Assembly: GCA_938083085.1 (NCBI GenBank)
Contig: CALLKX010000002.1
Coordinates: 25,813 to 89,812, forward strand
Source of the DNA: an uncultured bacterium
GTDB lineage: Bacteria > Planctomycetota > UBA1135 > GCA-002686595
DNA: 64,000 nt
Direction of reading: 5' to 3'
Positions 39,750 through 50,086 of this stretch are shown here, piece after piece. The notes beneath the pieces were generated by a model. The model was not told the origin of the DNA. It did no database searches and saw only the letters and a program-made list of their open reading frames with translations. The first letter of the stretch is position 1. Each line of letters begins with the position of its first letter. The position numbers and the translations under genes were made by a program.

Positions 39750-41153
39750 TCACTCGGACGGGACCCGGACCCACCAGCCGGCCTCGCTCTCCAGGAGGCC
39801 TCGGTCGTCCTTGAGCACCCAGGGGTGCCGGGCGCCCCGCAGCTTGGCCCGGTCGGTGACGCGGCAGACCACCCGGTAGCGGCCAGGTTCGAAGGCGCTG
39901 CGCTTGAAGCGGAGCTCGTGCTCGCCGTCGCGCTTGCCCTTGCTCTTCTGGTGCGGCTTCACGTTGATGGGCGCCAGCTCGACGGGGTTTCGTGTGGACC
40001 TACGGCCCCGCTTGGCTGGCGCCGCGTCCGGATTGTCGCTGACCGTCGGCCTCGGCGCCTCCGCCTCGGGGAACACCCACCACTGCACCTCGAGCGTGTG
40101 ATTGGCTGGCTGCATGGCGGTCACCTCGAGGACCAGCTCCTTGCCCTCGACCACGTACTCCTCGTCCGAACGGCTCCCGTGGGGCGCGGGGTGCGCCCGG
40201 TCGATGGGGTCCACCATCGTGTAGATGAGCTTCACGAGCTGCTCGCGGCAGACCGGGCAATAGAACTCGCCGGCGCCCATGGTGCACCCGTTCGCGGTGG
40301 GTCTCCACGCCCCGCGGGCCCGGCCATCGGCGCCCTGATACATGTCCACCCCGGGCACCTTGGCGTCGATGAAGTGCTTCCACGGGGCCCGTTCGGGGTC
40401 CGGGTTGTCGGTGACGTTGACGTTCGCCTTGGTCGCCCCTCGTTTGTGCGTCTCACTGGTGTACTCGTCCGAGAGGCGCCCGAAGGAGTGCCCGAACTCG
40501 TGGAGCGTGGTCTTCATGTTGCGGCCGCCGATGGTGGCGATCCCGCCGCCGCCCGAGCCCAGCACGCCGAGCTTGGCGAAGACGATCGCCTGCCCGTCGT
40601 GGGCCGGCAGCTCGTCCAACATCTTTCGGACCTCCCCGCCGTTGACGGCCACGTGCCCGGCGTAGGTCCCGAGGATGTGACCCCCGAGGGCCGTGTCGTA
40701 CTCACGTCCGAACCCGTCGACGCCGTTGTCCGCGCTCACCAGGTCAGCGCGGATGAAGTTGAAGTAGCTGTAGTACTCGCCGAGGGTCCGGTTCCGCCGG
40801 AAGTAGTTCGGGAGATCGTCCGCCAGCTTCGCGAAGGCCTTCATCTCCTTGAGTTGGTAGCCCTCCCCCATCAAGACGATGTCCACCCGGTTGCCGGAGT
40901 CGCCGTTACGGACGATGTCGGCGGCTCCGAGGAAGGCGCTCGGCCGCGCTCGACGCTCCCCGATGCGGCCCTCGGGGGTCCCCGCGAAGTCCTTCGCGAG
41001 CTTCCGGTAGAGGCGCTGGGCCTCGCGGTACTTGCCGGTCGAGGCACGGCCCTCGGCCTTCTCGAGTAGCGCCGTCGCCTCCCCGTCGGGAAGGGGCGGC
41101 GCAGACGGGGAAGGGGCGGCGAGGAGCAGGGGTAGCGCGAGCAGGGCCTTCAT
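39750..41153 (-). CDS. Secreted M64 (IgA peptidase-type) metallopeptidase
   Basis: 467 residues with a short signal peptide (MKALLALPLLLAAPSPSA). A helical, TPR-like pair at about 25-60 leads into the M64 domain (about 75-320). Its zinc motif is His218-Glu219-x-x-His222 within HEFGHSFGRLSDEY. NRVDIVLMGEGYQ and the Cys-rich NGCTMGAGEFYCPVCREQL are also typical. The C-terminal part (about 330-467) is a beta-sandwich-like extension. Members are extracellular proteases; the IgA-peptidase name comes from one Clostridium enzyme and says nothing of the substrate here. A TATCCT element 6 bases upstream sets the start. Confidence 0.9.
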   Translation of the reverse strand: MKALLALPLLLAAPSPSAPPLPDGEATALLEKAEGRASTGKYREAQRLYRKLAKDFAGTPEGRIGERRARPSAFLGAADIVRNGDSGNRVDIVLMGEGYQLKEMKAFAKLADDLPNYFRRNRTLGEYYSYFNFIRADLVSADNGVDGFGREYDTALGGHILGTYAGHVAVNGGEVRKMLDELPAHDGQAIVFAKLGVLGSGGGGIATIGGRNMKTTLHEFGHSFGRLSDEYTSETHKRGATKANVNVTDNPDPERAPWKHFIDAKVPGVDMYQGADGRARGAWRPTANGCTMGAGEFYCPVCREQLVKLIYTMVDPIDRAHPAPHGSRSDEEYVVEGKELVLEVTAMQPANHTLEVQWWVFPEAEAPRPTVSDNPDAAPAKRGRRSTRNPVELAPINVKPHQKSKGKRDGEHELRFKRSAFEPGRYRVVCRVTDRAKLRGARHPWVLKDDRGLLESEAGWWVRVPSE

Positions 41154-41159
41154 GGCCCG

Positions 41160-41165
41160 AGGATA
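41160..41165 (-). promoter_or_regulatory. Probable -10 element (TATCCT), leaderless start of the M64 gene
   Basis: On the minus strand TATCCT is followed by six bases and the ATG at 41153. Confidence 0.55.
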
Positions 41166-41217
41166 GACCCTTCACGCCCGGCTCGCTGCCGCGTGCGGGG
41201 CGAGGTGCCCCCCCCCC

Positions 41218-41261
41218 CAGTCTCCCGGCAGTCTCCCGGCAGTCTCCCCGCAGCCTCCCCG
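41218..41261. repeat. Tandem repeat, 4 x 11 bp
   Basis: Four 11-base units based on cagtctcccgg follow a run of 11 C at 41208-41218. Units 3 and 4 carry one or two substitutions. It is intergenic, between two minus-strand genes. Confidence 0.85.
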
Positions 41262-41296
41262 CGAGAGCGCCCGTGGAGTCGCCCGGGGCCAACTCC

Positions 41297-41617
41297 TCAG
41301 TCCACCACGTACGCCGCGGCGACCTCCCGGTCCACCCGCCCCAGGAGCGCCGCCGTCTGAGGGGCGAGAGGCTTGGCGGGGTCGAACGGGAGGTCGACGC
41401 TCCAGGGCGTGACTCCGTACCCGTCCCCCCGCACCCGGACGATGAGCCCCACCTCGTCCCCGTAGACGTCGACCGGGAACCCTCGCTCGAATCGCTCCCG
41501 GAGCCGCCGCTTGATCTCCGTGGCGACGAGGTCACAGGCGTCGTACCAGCTGGTGGACCCGGCCCGGGGCGGCGTCGCCGTCCGCAGCAGCTCCTCGGCT
41601 TCGTGGAATTCGAACAT
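41297..41617 (-). CDS. Small uncharacterised protein
   Basis: 106 residues beginning MFEFHEAEELLRTA. The composition is balanced (helical N-terminal half; VDVYGDEVGLIVRVRGDGYGVTPWSVDLPFD forms strands), unlike the shadow frames around it, which supports a real gene. There is no signal peptide, membrane segment or known motif. The frame extends 21 residues further upstream to a GTG-type start, but the ATG fits the helix start better. It is transcribed toward the M64 gene; its own promoter was not seen. The function is unknown. Confidence 0.6.
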   Translation of the reverse strand: MFEFHEAEELLRTATPPRAGSTSWYDACDLVATEIKRRLRERFERGFPVDVYGDEVGLIVRVRGDGYGVTPWSVDLPFDPAKPLAPQTAALLGRVDREVAAAYVVD

Positions 41618-41759
41618 GACCCCATCGTGCCGAAGAGGCTCCGTCCGAATCCAGCGGGGCCGTCCGAACGACGGGGACAAGGGCTCCAGGGGCCCGCGAC
41701 GCGTCCTCCAACCGCCGCCAGGATCCGCCGGCAGCCGGGCACGGAGCCCCCTCCTCCGC

Positions 41760-41765
41760 TATTCT
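41760..41765 (+). promoter_or_regulatory. Probable -10 element (TATTCT), leaderless start of lepB
   Basis: TATTCT, preceded by GC, is separated by 7 bases from the GTG at 41773. It favours this GTG over the in-frame ATG at 41836. Confidence 0.5.
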
Positions 41766-41772
41766 CTCGGGC

Positions 41773-43305
41773 GTGTCCGATTCCGACCTGCCCCAAGACA
41801 AGCCCTTCGTCTCCTCCGCGCCCCCCACCGGGGCGATGGCGAAGACGACCTCCTCCGAGCGTAAAAAGCCGGAGAAGAGCCACCCGTGGCGGGACAACAT
41901 CGAGGCCGTGGCGGTCGCGATCGCCACGATCGTCCTCTTCAAGTACTTCGTCGTCGAGGCCTACAAGATCCCCACGGGGTCCATGCAGCCGACCCTGATG
42001 GGGAACTCGGAGACCGGGATCTATGACCGCGTCATCGTGGACAAGTTCTCCTACCACTTCCGGGACCCCGACCGGTTTGAGATCGCGGTCTTCAACTACC
42101 CGCTCGACAGCTCCAAGAACTTCATCAAGCGCATCATCGGGATGCCCGGAGAGGAGCTGGAGATCCGCGGAGGTGACCCCTGGGTCCGCCCCGATGGCGA
42201 GGACGAGTTCAGGGTCCTGAGGCGCCCGCGCTCGATCCAGGACGCCCAGCTCCGACGCCTCGACACCGCGGGTGAGTGGAAGATGTCCACCGGCACCGCG
42301 GGGCGCTGGAAGATCGAGCCAGGGTCTTCAGGCGACCAGTTCTCGGCCGCGGGTCGCGGTGAAGCGACCTTCCCGAGGACCTACGAGTCGATCCGCGACA
42401 ACTACGTGGACGGTTACCCCGAGGGGATCAAGGACGACATCAACACCCGCAAGAAGGGCTCGAACTTCAACGATGTCTCGGACCTCCGGGCCCGCTGTGA
42501 GATCAAGGCCGACTCGGCCTGTCGTGAGGTGGCGATCGAGCTGCACGAGGGTCGCCGCCGGTTCAAGTTCATCCTCCCTGGCCCCACCGCGCCCGCGGGC
42601 GAGCGGGCTCGGATCGTCGCCACAGGGCTGAGCCTGGCCGACCCCGACGAGGTCCTGAAGGCCACGGTGGTCGACGGAGGGACGCGGCTGATCGCCGGAG
42701 AGACCGTCGAGCTGGAGGTGGAGAACCTCAACGACCGCCTCGCCCTCCGGATCGACGACGAGGAGGTCGCCAGCCTCGACGTGCCCCCTGCCCCGGAGCG
42801 AGCGCGGTCCAAGGTCACCCTCCGCATCGAAGCTCCCGAGGGGTCGCGGACCGTGGTGGAGGAGATGAAGGTCTGGCGGGACATCTACTACACCTTCGAT
42901 CCGACGCGCCAGAAGATCAGCCGCTGGAGCATCCCGGAGGGGAACTACGTGGTCCTCGGCGACAACAGCCAGGACTCCTCCGACGGCCGCGACTGGACCC
43001 TGGTCGAGTTCAAGATCAAGGAGGGCGAGCGAGCCGGAGAGACGGTGAGCGGCAACCTCCGAGACAGCATGAGCCCGCGCCCAGACTCCAACCCGATGTA
43101 CTTCCCGCAGAAGCGGAAGTGGGAACAGCTCGTCCTCCGCGACACCCTCGGGGAGCGGCACGTCTTTGAACAGGGCGATGTGACTCGCCTGGCCGACAAG
43201 GAGGCGCCCCTCGTGTCCCGGGACCTCATCCGTGGTCGAGCCGTCGCCGTCGTCTGGCCGCTCGCGCCACAGCAGGACGTCTATCGCTGGAAGTGGGTCC
43301 GCTGA
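41773..43305 (+). CDS. lepB: Signal peptidase I, large form
   Basis: 510 residues, about twice the common length. A cytoplasmic N-terminus is followed by one membrane segment (about 42-62). The catalytic Ser70 is in [11 protein letters not shown] and the catalytic Lys119 in [23 protein letters not shown] (about 396-406) is the conserved box near the C-terminus. Between the Lys box and this box lies an insert of over 200 residues. Its second half (FKFILPGP to [18 protein letters not shown]) looks like a beta-sandwich. It cleaves secretory signal peptides, fitting the many exported proteins here. It probably shares a transcript with lptB, 73 bases downstream. Confidence 0.93.
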   Translation: MSDSDLPQDKPFVSSAPPTGAMAKTTSSERKKPEKSHPWRDNIEAVAVAIATIVLFKYFVVEAYKIPTGSMQPTLMGNSETGIYDRVIVDKFSYHFRDPDRFEIAVFNYPLDSSKNFIKRIIGMPGEELEIRGGDPWVRPDGEDEFRVLRRPRSIQDAQLRRLDTAGEWKMSTGTAGRWKIEPGSSGDQFSAAGRGEATFPRTYESIRDNYVDGYPEGIKDDINTRKKGSNFNDVSDLRARCEIKADSACREVAIELHEGRRRFKFILPGPTAPAGERARIVATGLSLADPDEVLKATVVDGGTRLIAGETVELEVENLNDRLALRIDDEEVASLDVPPAPERARSKVTLRIEAPEGSRTVVEEMKVWRDIYYTFDPTRQKISRWSIPEGNYVVLGDNSQDSSDGRDWTLVEFKIKEGERAGETVSGNLRDSMSPRPDSNPMYFPQKRKWEQLVLRDTLGERHVFEQGDVTRLADKEAPLVSRDLIRGRAVAVVWPLAPQQDVYRWKWVR

Positions 43306-43378
43306 GGCGGCATTCTTCCCAGCCGCCTCCGGTGGAATCCGCGCGGAGAGCCTCCGCCGCCACACCGCTCGACCACTC

Positions 43379-44164
43379 ATGCCCACTGCCGACCACCCCC
43401 CCCTCCACGTCGAGGGTCTGATCAAGGCTTATCGAGGCCGCAGGGTCGTGGACGGCGTGGGCTTCTACGTCGAGCCCGGCGAGATCGTCGGGTTGCTTGG
43501 CCCGAACGGAGCCGGCAAGACCACCAGCTTCAGGATGACGGTCGGCGTCGTCGAGCCTGACGCGGGTTCGGTCCGGCTAGGCGGCAAGGACTGCACCCGC
43601 CTGCCCATGTTCAAGCGGGCGCGGCTCGGCATGGGCTACCTCCCCCAGGAGTCGAGCGTCTTCCGCCAGATGACCCTCGAAGACAACGTGCTCGCGGTCC
43701 TCGAGGCCCTCCCTATCCGGCGCAAGGAGCGTCGCTCTGAGGCCGCCCGGCTGCTCTCTGAGCTGGAGCTCAGCCACCTCGCCAAGAGCCGCGCCGATAC
43801 CCTCTCGGGTGGCGAACGTCGGCGCCTCGAGCTCGCCCGTTCACTCGCGACACGGCCCTCGATCCTGCTCCTGGATGAGCCCTTCGCCGGGGTGGACCCC
43901 ATCAACGTCGAGGAGATCCAGGTCTTGATCCACCGCCTCCGGGACCAGGGGATCGGCATCCTGATCACCGACCACAGCGTCCGCGAGACCCTCCAGAGCA
44001 CCGACCGGGCCTACATCATCCACCAGGGCCAGATCCTGCGTGAGGGCACCGCCACGGAGCTCATCAACGACCAACGGGTCCGGGAGGTCTACCTGGGCAA
44101 GAACTTCGAGACCACCGCCCCCAAGGGTGTCTCGGCTCAGGAAGAGCGCGAACTGATCGACTAG
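43379..44164 (+). CDS. lptB: LPS export ABC transporter ATP-binding protein LptB
   Basis: 261 residues. Walker A is GPNGAGKTT, the signature is [16 protein letters not shown], and Walker B is [38 protein letters not shown] and the LGKNF ending are typical of LptB rather than other ABC ATPases. It powers lipopolysaccharide extraction from the inner membrane with LptF/LptG and LptC, none of which is in the window. With the Omp85/TamB genes it argues for an outer membrane with LPS-like lipid. It starts at the ATG after a C-rich leader; frames upstream overlap lepB. Confidence 0.92.
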   Translation: MPTADHPPLHVEGLIKAYRGRRVVDGVGFYVEPGEIVGLLGPNGAGKTTSFRMTVGVVEPDAGSVRLGGKDCTRLPMFKRARLGMGYLPQESSVFRQMTLEDNVLAVLEALPIRRKERRSEAARLLSELELSHLAKSRADTLSGGERRRLELARSLATRPSILLLDEPFAGVDPINVEEIQVLIHRLRDQGIGILITDHSVRETLQSTDRAYIIHQGQILREGTATELINDQRVREVYLGKNFETTAPKGVSAQEERELID

Positions 44165-44212
44165 GCGGCCGGGAAGGGAGTTTCTGGGGTCCCATGGGGC
44201 GGGAGCGGCGGC

Positions 44213-44218
44213 TAATCT
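44213..44218 (+). promoter_or_regulatory. Possible -10 element (TAATCT) for etfBA
   Basis: TAATCT preceded by GC lies 50 bases before the etfB ATG, giving a C-rich leader of about 38 bases. Confidence 0.4.
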
Positions 44219-44262
44219 GCTTGCCCAAAAACCCGTTCCGAGCCCCCTCCCCAGCCCCACCC

Positions 44263-45018
44263 ATGAACATCGTCGCTTGCGTGAAGCGCGTACCTTCGAC
44301 CGAGGCCGTCGCCAAGCCGACCGCCGACGGCAAGGGTCTCGACGCCGCCGACTTCCAGTACATGATCTCGTTCTATGACGAGATCGCCGTCGAACAGGCC
44401 GTCCAGACCAAGGAGGCCGTCGGCGCCGGAGAGGTCACCGTCCTCACCCTCGGCCCCGCCAACGGCACCAAGGAGATCCGCGAGTGCCTCGCCAAGGGCG
44501 GGGACAAGGCCGTGGTCCTGACCGACGACAACTGGCAGAGCCGCGACGCGCGCTCGACCGCCAAGGCCCTCGTGGCCCAGCTCTCGACCATGGATGCCGA
44601 CCTCGTCTTCATGGGCCGGGTCGCCACAGACCGCGACAACGCCGCGGTCGGTCCGATGGTCGCCACCTACCTCGGATGGCCCTGCGTGTCCGACGTGATC
44701 GGCCTCGAGGTCGGGGACGGCAAGGGCACCGCCAAGGTGGAGACCGAGGCCGGCGTCGAGACGGTCGAGTTCTCGCTCCCCGCGGTCGTCACCTGCCAGA
44801 AGGGTCTCAACGAGCCGCGCTACGCGGGGCTCAAGGGGATCATGGCTGCCAAGAAGAAGCCCCTCGAAGAGGTCGCTCCCGAGGCCGTCGAGAACCAGTC
44901 AGAAGTGGTCGAGGTCGCGCTGCCGCCCGCCCGCAAGGAAGGCCGCATCGTCGGCGAAGGGGCCGCCGCCGTCCCCGCGCTCATCGAAGCCCTCCAGAAC
45001 GAAGCCAAAGTCCTCTGA
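44263..45018 (+). CDS. etfB: Electron transfer flavoprotein, beta subunit
   Basis: 251 residues. It starts MNIVACVKRVPSTEA, the standard EtfB opening, and has YDEIAVEQAVQTKEA, VLTLGPANGTKEIRECLAKG and the AAVGPMVATYLGWP region of the AMP site. With EtfA it carries electrons from acyl-CoA and other dehydrogenases to the quinone pool through ETF-QO. The frame upstream of the ATG is short and without similarity. etfA follows after 34 bases. Confidence 0.96.
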   Translation: MNIVACVKRVPSTEAVAKPTADGKGLDAADFQYMISFYDEIAVEQAVQTKEAVGAGEVTVLTLGPANGTKEIRECLAKGGDKAVVLTDDNWQSRDARSTAKALVAQLSTMDADLVFMGRVATDRDNAAVGPMVATYLGWPCVSDVIGLEVGDGKGTAKVETEAGVETVEFSLPAVVTCQKGLNEPRYAGLKGIMAAKKKPLEEVAPEAVENQSEVVEVALPPARKEGRIVGEGAAAVPALIEALQNEAKVL

Positions 45019-45052
45019 GACGCTGACCCACGAGATCCAAAGAGAACCAGCT

Positions 45053-46003
<951 letters not shown>

Positions 46004-46027
46004 AGCGGACCTGACCGTGATTGCGGG

Positions 46028-46066
46028 GAGCGGGCTGATCTGACGATCAGCCCGCTCCTCTCGTTT
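46028..46066 (+). terminator. Rho-independent-type terminator after etfBA
   Basis: A perfect 13-bp stem (gagcgggctgatc / gatcagcccgctc) with a 4-base tgac loop is followed by ctctcgttt. One more G-C pair can extend the stem. It is the cleanest terminator in the window. Confidence 0.8.
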
Positions 46067-46235
46067 CGGGGCCTGGGTGTGGGGCGATCCCATGCCGATG
46101 GTGGACCGAGGCGGCAGATTGCGACAATCTGCCGGCGCGCCGGGATCCAACGTGACCCCGCTGCGCAGCGTCGTTAAGAGGCAGCACCTGCCCAGTACAC
46201 GGTCTCCTCGCTTGCTCAACAGCTTCCCCCCCAGC

Positions 46236-47834
46236 ATGTACCTCCCCGCCACTCGGCACCTCCTCCTCGCGGCTTCGCTCTGCTCGATCGGATCCGCCCA
46301 GACCGTCACCGAGACCTACAGGCTGATGCCCTCGAACCCGCCCCTCTCGGGCAGCGATGTCTTCGGCATCAGTCTCAGGATGGACGGGGATCGCGCCATC
46401 GTCTCCGACCCCACCCGGGCCGCTGTCATCTTCGAGGTGGGCTCCAACACGGAGCTCCTCGAGCTCGACGCCCAGGGTGAACCGGACGACAACTTCGGGG
46501 CCTCCGTGGCCCTCTCCGGTGACCTGGCCGTCGTCGGCGCAACCAACGTCGACGGGATCGGGCCCCTCTTCGGCTCCAACTGGGGCGGGGCATGGGTCTT
46601 CGATGCGGCGACCGGCGCGGTCCTCGACTTCATCCAGGGTTCAGACGCCGTCTCGGGGGACCGCGCCGGGAACGCCGTGGCCGTCAACGACGACTACATC
46701 ATCCTCGCCGCGCGACTCCAGGACTCACCGGGAAGCCAACAGGGGGCCGTCTACGTCTATGACGCCGCCACCCGTCAGGAGCTCTACAAGCTCACCGCCT
46801 TCGACGGGGAGTTGCTGGACTACTTCGGTTCAGACGTCGCGCTCGCGGGGGACACGCTGCTGGTCGGCGCCAGCGGCGACGACTCCAACCGGGGGGCCGC
46901 TTACCTCTACGACCTGCCCACGGGCAACCTGATCCGGAAGATCGTGGCGTCCGATGGCGAGCCGGAGGACTTCTTTGGGGTCGCCGTCGCCATCAGCGGC
47001 GACCGCGCGCTCGTCGGCGCGTACTGGGACGAGAACGCGGGCGGCCCCTTCGCGGGCGCGGCCTACATCTTCGACTGGACCACCGGGCAAGAGCTCCACA
47101 AGCTCACCGCGTCCGACGGCGCCGCGGAGGCTGTCTTTGGGGCCTCCGTGGACCTGGTCGGCGACCGGGCCATCGTCGGGGCCTACCTCGCCGACGCGCC
47201 GCTCTTTCGCTCGGGCGCGGCCTACACCTTCGACGCCAGCACCGGCCAGGAGCTCCAGAAGCTCGTTTCATCGACGCCCGCAGCGTCCGACTGGTTTGGC
47301 TACGACGTGGCGACCAACGGGGCGCAGGACCTCGCCAGCCTGACCGGCGGACTCTTCTTCGGATCCCCCCTCACCGAGGGCGCGGTCTGCGTGTACGGCT
47401 TCCCGGAGATCGGCACGAACTACTGCGCAGCGGCCGTGAACTCGACAGGCTTCGCCGCCGCTCTGGGAGCCACGGGCTCCTCGAGCGTCACCGCCAATGA
47501 CCTGGTGCTTGAAGGGTTCGGCCTCCCCACCAACGCCTTCGGCTTCTTCCTCGCGAGCCGCGCCCAGGGCTTCACCCAGAGCCCGGGCAACAGCCAGGGC
47601 AACCTCTGCCTCGGAGGCGCCATCGGCCGCTACGTCGGGCCCGGCCAGATCCAGAGCTCGGGCCCCCTGGGCCGGATCTCCCTGGTCGTCGACAACACAC
47701 AGGTCCCCCAACCCTCCGGCGCGGTCTCGGTTCAGCCGGGCGAGACCTGGAGCTTTCAGCTCTGGCACAGGGACAGCGTCGGTGGCTCGGTCACGTCGAA
47801 CTTCACCGACGGCTACGAGGTCGTCTTCCAGTGA
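46236..47834 (+). CDS. Secreted FG-GAP beta-propeller protein with the shared C-terminal domain
   Basis: 532 residues with a signal peptide ending SIGSAQ. Residues about 30-390 hold some seven FG-GAP-type repeats of about 55 residues, each with a Phe-Gly and GDxAxVGA pattern (e.g. DNFGASVALSGDLAVVGA), expected to form an integrin-like propeller. The last 140 residues (393-532) are the domain shared with the proteins at 13479 and 55123. No enzyme motif is visible. It is an exported protein of unknown function, possibly adhesive. The frame extends 53 residues upstream, but the ATG before YLPATRHLLLAAS begins the signal peptide. Confidence 0.87.
   Translation: MYLPATRHLLLAASLCSIGSAQTVTETYRLMPSNPPLSGSDVFGISLRMDGDRAIVSDPTRAAVIFEVGSNTELLELDAQGEPDDNFGASVALSGDLAVVGATNVDGIGPLFGSNWGGAWVFDAATGAVLDFIQGSDAVSGDRAGNAVAVNDDYIILAARLQDSPGSQQGAVYVYDAATRQELYKLTAFDGELLDYFGSDVALAGDTLLVGASGDDSNRGAAYLYDLPTGNLIRKIVASDGEPEDFFGVAVAISGDRALVGAYWDENAGGPFAGAAYIFDWTTGQELHKLTASDGAAEAVFGASVDLVGDRAIVGAYLADAPLFRSGAAYTFDASTGQELQKLVSSTPAASDWFGYDVATNGAQDLASLTGGLFFGSPLTEGAVCVYGFPEIGTNYCAAAVNSTGFAAALGATGSSSVTANDLVLEGFGLPTNAFGFFLASRAQGFTQSPGNSQGNLCLGGAIGRYVGPGQIQSSGPLGRISLVVDNTQVPQPSGAVSVQPGETWSFQLWHRDSVGGSVTSNFTDGYEVVFQ
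47412..47831 (+). other. Shared 140-residue C-terminal domain, copy B
   Basis: It starts at GTNYC and ends at the last codon before the stop. NSTG, NDL, GNLCLGGAIGR, VGPGQ, TSNF and DG are in register with copies A and C. Confidence 0.85.
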
Positions 47835-47967
47835 GATGCACCGCTGCCCCGGCGGCAGCAGCCCTCGACCCGAACGGCCCGTTCCGACTCACTCGGAGCG
47901 GGCCGCGGTCGTCATGCGGCGCCCGGCGAGCGTGCGCGCCTGCGAACCGATCACTCCGCCGCCAGGA

Positions 47968-49392
47968 TCACGTCCTTCGGGCGGTCATGAGCGACACGAC
48001 GACGATCACCGCCGCGTTCACGGCGAGGCCCGGGAGGCCGGGGTGGAGGTCGGAGGGTGGCATCAGGTGGGGCCACGCCAGCGTGGTCGCCGAGCCGAGG
48101 AGCAGGCCGAGGAGCGCGGCGATCCCCGTGGCCCGCTTCCAGAACAGCGCCGCGAGCACCGGGGGCGCGAGCTGCCCCATCGGACCGTAGGCGTAGGAGA
48201 GCAGGCCGACCAGGTCCTCGTGGAAGGAGACCGCCGTGACGTAGGAGATCACGAGGATCGGGAGCAGCATCCAGCGCACGGCGCGCCGCTCCGCCTCGGG
48301 GCTGAGCGTCTTCTTGGCGCCCACAATCCACCCGTCTCGCACCAGGATCGACGCCGCCGAGTGCAGGATCGCGTCGCCGCTGGACATGGACGCCGCCAGG
48401 GCACCGGCACAGAAGAGGCCGATCAGGAGCGCCGGGAGGTCGAGCTGGAGCAGGAGGTGCGGGAGCACCTGGTCCGCCTGCTCTGGCGCGGGCTCGAAGC
48501 CCACGGCCGCGAACCCGATGAGCAGGATCGGCAGCAGGAACAGCTGGAACGTGGGGTAGAGCACGACGGTGCGCCGGATCACGCTCTCGCTGCGCGCCGC
48601 GAAGGCCTTCTGGAAGAGGTGCGGCCAGAAGGAGAAGCCGGCGGCCATGACGAAGACGGAGCTGCCGTAGCCGAGCCATGACCAGCGCTCGCCCTCCTGG
48701 GCGGCGCCCCCCGGGAGCCGGAGAAACTCGGGGTCGATCGCCTGGAACATCTCCCCCACGCTGCCGTGCAGCGCGCGCGGCAGGTACAGCCCGAGCGACC
48801 AGGCCATGATCATCATGAAGAGGCCCTGCAGCGTGTTGGTCCAGCCAACCCCCATGACGCCGCTGTGCCACACGTAGAGGAGCACCACGCCGTAGACCAC
48901 CGCGGCGCCGACCTCCACGGACATGGCCCCGGAGGTGAGGACCTCGAGCACGTGCCCCGCGCCGCGCATCTGGAGCGCGAGGTAGGGCACGAAGGCCAGC
49001 AGGCTGACCACCGCCATGACGGGCGCGAGCGGACGGAAGCCGAGCTCTCCGGCCACCAGCTCCGCCTGGGTGATGTATCCCTTGCGCCGCCCGAGCCGCG
49101 CGGCCGCCGGACCCGTCCAGTAGAAGGGCAGGAAGCCCAGCACGCCGAAGGCGAGGATGTGGAACGCCGCCGCGCCGGTGGAGAAGGCGCGGCCAGGCGC
49201 CCCGAGGAACGCGAAGGCGCTGAAGATGGTGGCGCCGGTGACGAAGTACATGAGCACGGGGCCCATGGACCGGTCGCCCGCGACGAAGCCCGTGGCGCTG
49301 TCACTCGCCGAACGGGCCGCGCGCCAGCCCACGAAGAGGTTGAGGGCCAGGTAGGCGCCGACCACCAGCAGGATCTGGGCCTCGGCGCTCAT
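47968..49392 (-). CDS. Sodium:solute symporter family protein (SSS)
   Basis: 474 residues with about thirteen membrane segments. NLFVGWRAARSASDSATGFVAGDR, then ATIFSAFAFLGAPGRAFSTGAAAFH at the N-terminus, ALQMRGAGHVLEVL in the middle, and SMSSGDAILHSAASILVRD later are hallmarks of the SSS family branch found with DUF3311-like partners. It imports an unknown solute with sodium. The ATG overlaps the stop of the small partner gene (ATGA). Confidence 0.92.
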   Translation of the reverse strand: MSAEAQILLVVGAYLALNLFVGWRAARSASDSATGFVAGDRSMGPVLMYFVTGATIFSAFAFLGAPGRAFSTGAAAFHILAFGVLGFLPFYWTGPAAARLGRRKGYITQAELVAGELGFRPLAPVMAVVSLLAFVPYLALQMRGAGHVLEVLTSGAMSVEVGAAVVYGVVLLYVWHSGVMGVGWTNTLQGLFMMIMAWSLGLYLPRALHGSVGEMFQAIDPEFLRLPGGAAQEGERWSWLGYGSSVFVMAAGFSFWPHLFQKAFAARSESVIRRTVVLYPTFQLFLLPILLIGFAAVGFEPAPEQADQVLPHLLLQLDLPALLIGLFCAGALAASMSSGDAILHSAASILVRDGWIVGAKKTLSPEAERRAVRWMLLPILVISYVTAVSFHEDLVGLLSYAYGPMGQLAPPVLAALFWKRATGIAALLGLLLGSATTLAWPHLMPPSDLHPGLPGLAVNAAVIVVVSLMTARRT

Positions 49393-49661
49393 GCTCTCTC
49401 CCCCCCATCCGTGGCGTTCGAGTCCTCTGCGTTCGAACCCTCTGCGTCCGAGCCCTCAGCGTCCGAGCCCTCTGGCTCCGTACTCATGTACGCCCACATC
49501 ACGAAGGGCGTCAGCGCCGCCCAGCCGGTGACCCACGCGAGGCCCGCTGGCAGCCCGAGGAACAGCCCGTCCGCAGTGGAGAGGTCGCGGAAGAGGAGCC
49601 CGGTCAGGCTCAACACCGCGACGGCGAGGTAGATCAGGAGGAGCAGATGTCGCAGGGCCAT
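49389..49661 (-). CDS. Small membrane partner of the SSS symporter (DUF3311-like) with acidic repeat tail
   Basis: 90 residues with two membrane segments (about 5-25 and 35-58, the latter LAWVTGWAALTPFVMWAYM). Position and size match DUF3311, a family found upstream of SSS symporters. After the second helix comes a hydrophilic tail made of a 5-residue repeat (EGSDA/EGSNA). The tail is encoded by a 15-base tandem repeat and ends in the overlap with the symporter start. A TACTGT lies 6 bases before the ATG. Confidence 0.8.
   Translation of the reverse strand: MALRHLLLLIYLAVAVLSLTGLLFRDLSTADGLFLGLPAGLAWVTGWAALTPFVMWAYMSTEPEGSDAEGSDAEGSNAEDSNATDGGERA
49414..49473. repeat. In-frame tandem repeat, 4 x 15 bp
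   Basis: Four 15-base units starting at 49414, 49429, 49444 and 49459 (type gcgtccgagccctct) encode the acidic tail of the small symporter partner. Copy number changes would keep the frame. Confidence 0.85.
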
Positions 49662-49667
49662 GGCCTC

Positions 49668-49673
49668 ACAGTA
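49668..49673 (-). promoter_or_regulatory. Probable -10 element (TACTGT), leaderless start
   Basis: On the minus strand TACTGT, preceded by GC, is followed by six bases and the ATG at 49661. Confidence 0.55.
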
Positions 49674-49782
49674 GCGAGGCGCCCCCCCCTCCGTCCCCTC
49701 GAGGTCGGCCCTCCGTATGACTGCGCCCCCCCAGGGCTCAAGGCGCTATGCTCCTCGCTCGTTTTTCAGGGACCCCAACCAA

Positions 49783-49788
49783 AAGGAG
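49783..49788 (+). promoter_or_regulatory. Shine-Dalgarno site of the parvulin gene
   Basis: AAGGAG lies 7 bases before the ATG. It is one of the few strong Shine-Dalgarno sites in the window and fixes the start at 49796. A TATGCT at 49747 could be the matching -10. Confidence 0.7.
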
Positions 49789-49795
49789 CAACACC

Positions 49796-50074
49796 ATGGC
49801 CCGCGCATCCGCACGCCACATCCTCGTCGACACGGAAGAGAAGTGCCTCAAGCTGAAGGAAGAGATCGCCGGCGGCGCCGCCTTCGAAGACCTCGCGAAG
49901 CAGCACTCCTCCTGCCCCTCGGGCAAGAGCGGCGGCAGCCTCGGCGAGTTCGGCCCCGGCCAGATGGTCAAGGAGTTCGACACGGTCGTCTTCAACGAGG
50001 CCGTCGGTGAGGTCCACGGTCCGGTCAAGACCCAGTTCGGCTACCACCTCCTCGAGGTCACCAGCCGCTCGTGA
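49796..50074 (+). CDS. ppiC: Parvulin-type peptidyl-prolyl isomerase (PpiC-like)
   Basis: 92 residues, the size of E. coli PpiC (93). It is a single parvulin domain: ASARHILVDTEEKCLKLKEEI, the conserved FEDLAKQHSSCPSGKSGGSLGEFGPGQMV core, and TQFGYHLLEV at the end. It speeds cis-trans isomerisation of prolyl bonds in protein folding and is cytoplasmic (no signal peptide). It is monocistronic, with its own Shine-Dalgarno and two hairpins after the stop. Confidence 0.95.
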   Translation: MARASARHILVDTEEKCLKLKEEIAGGAAFEDLAKQHSSCPSGKSGGSLGEFGPGQMVKEFDTVVFNEAVGEVHGPVKTQFGYHLLEVTSRS

Positions 50075-50086
50075 GCGCCCTCGCCG

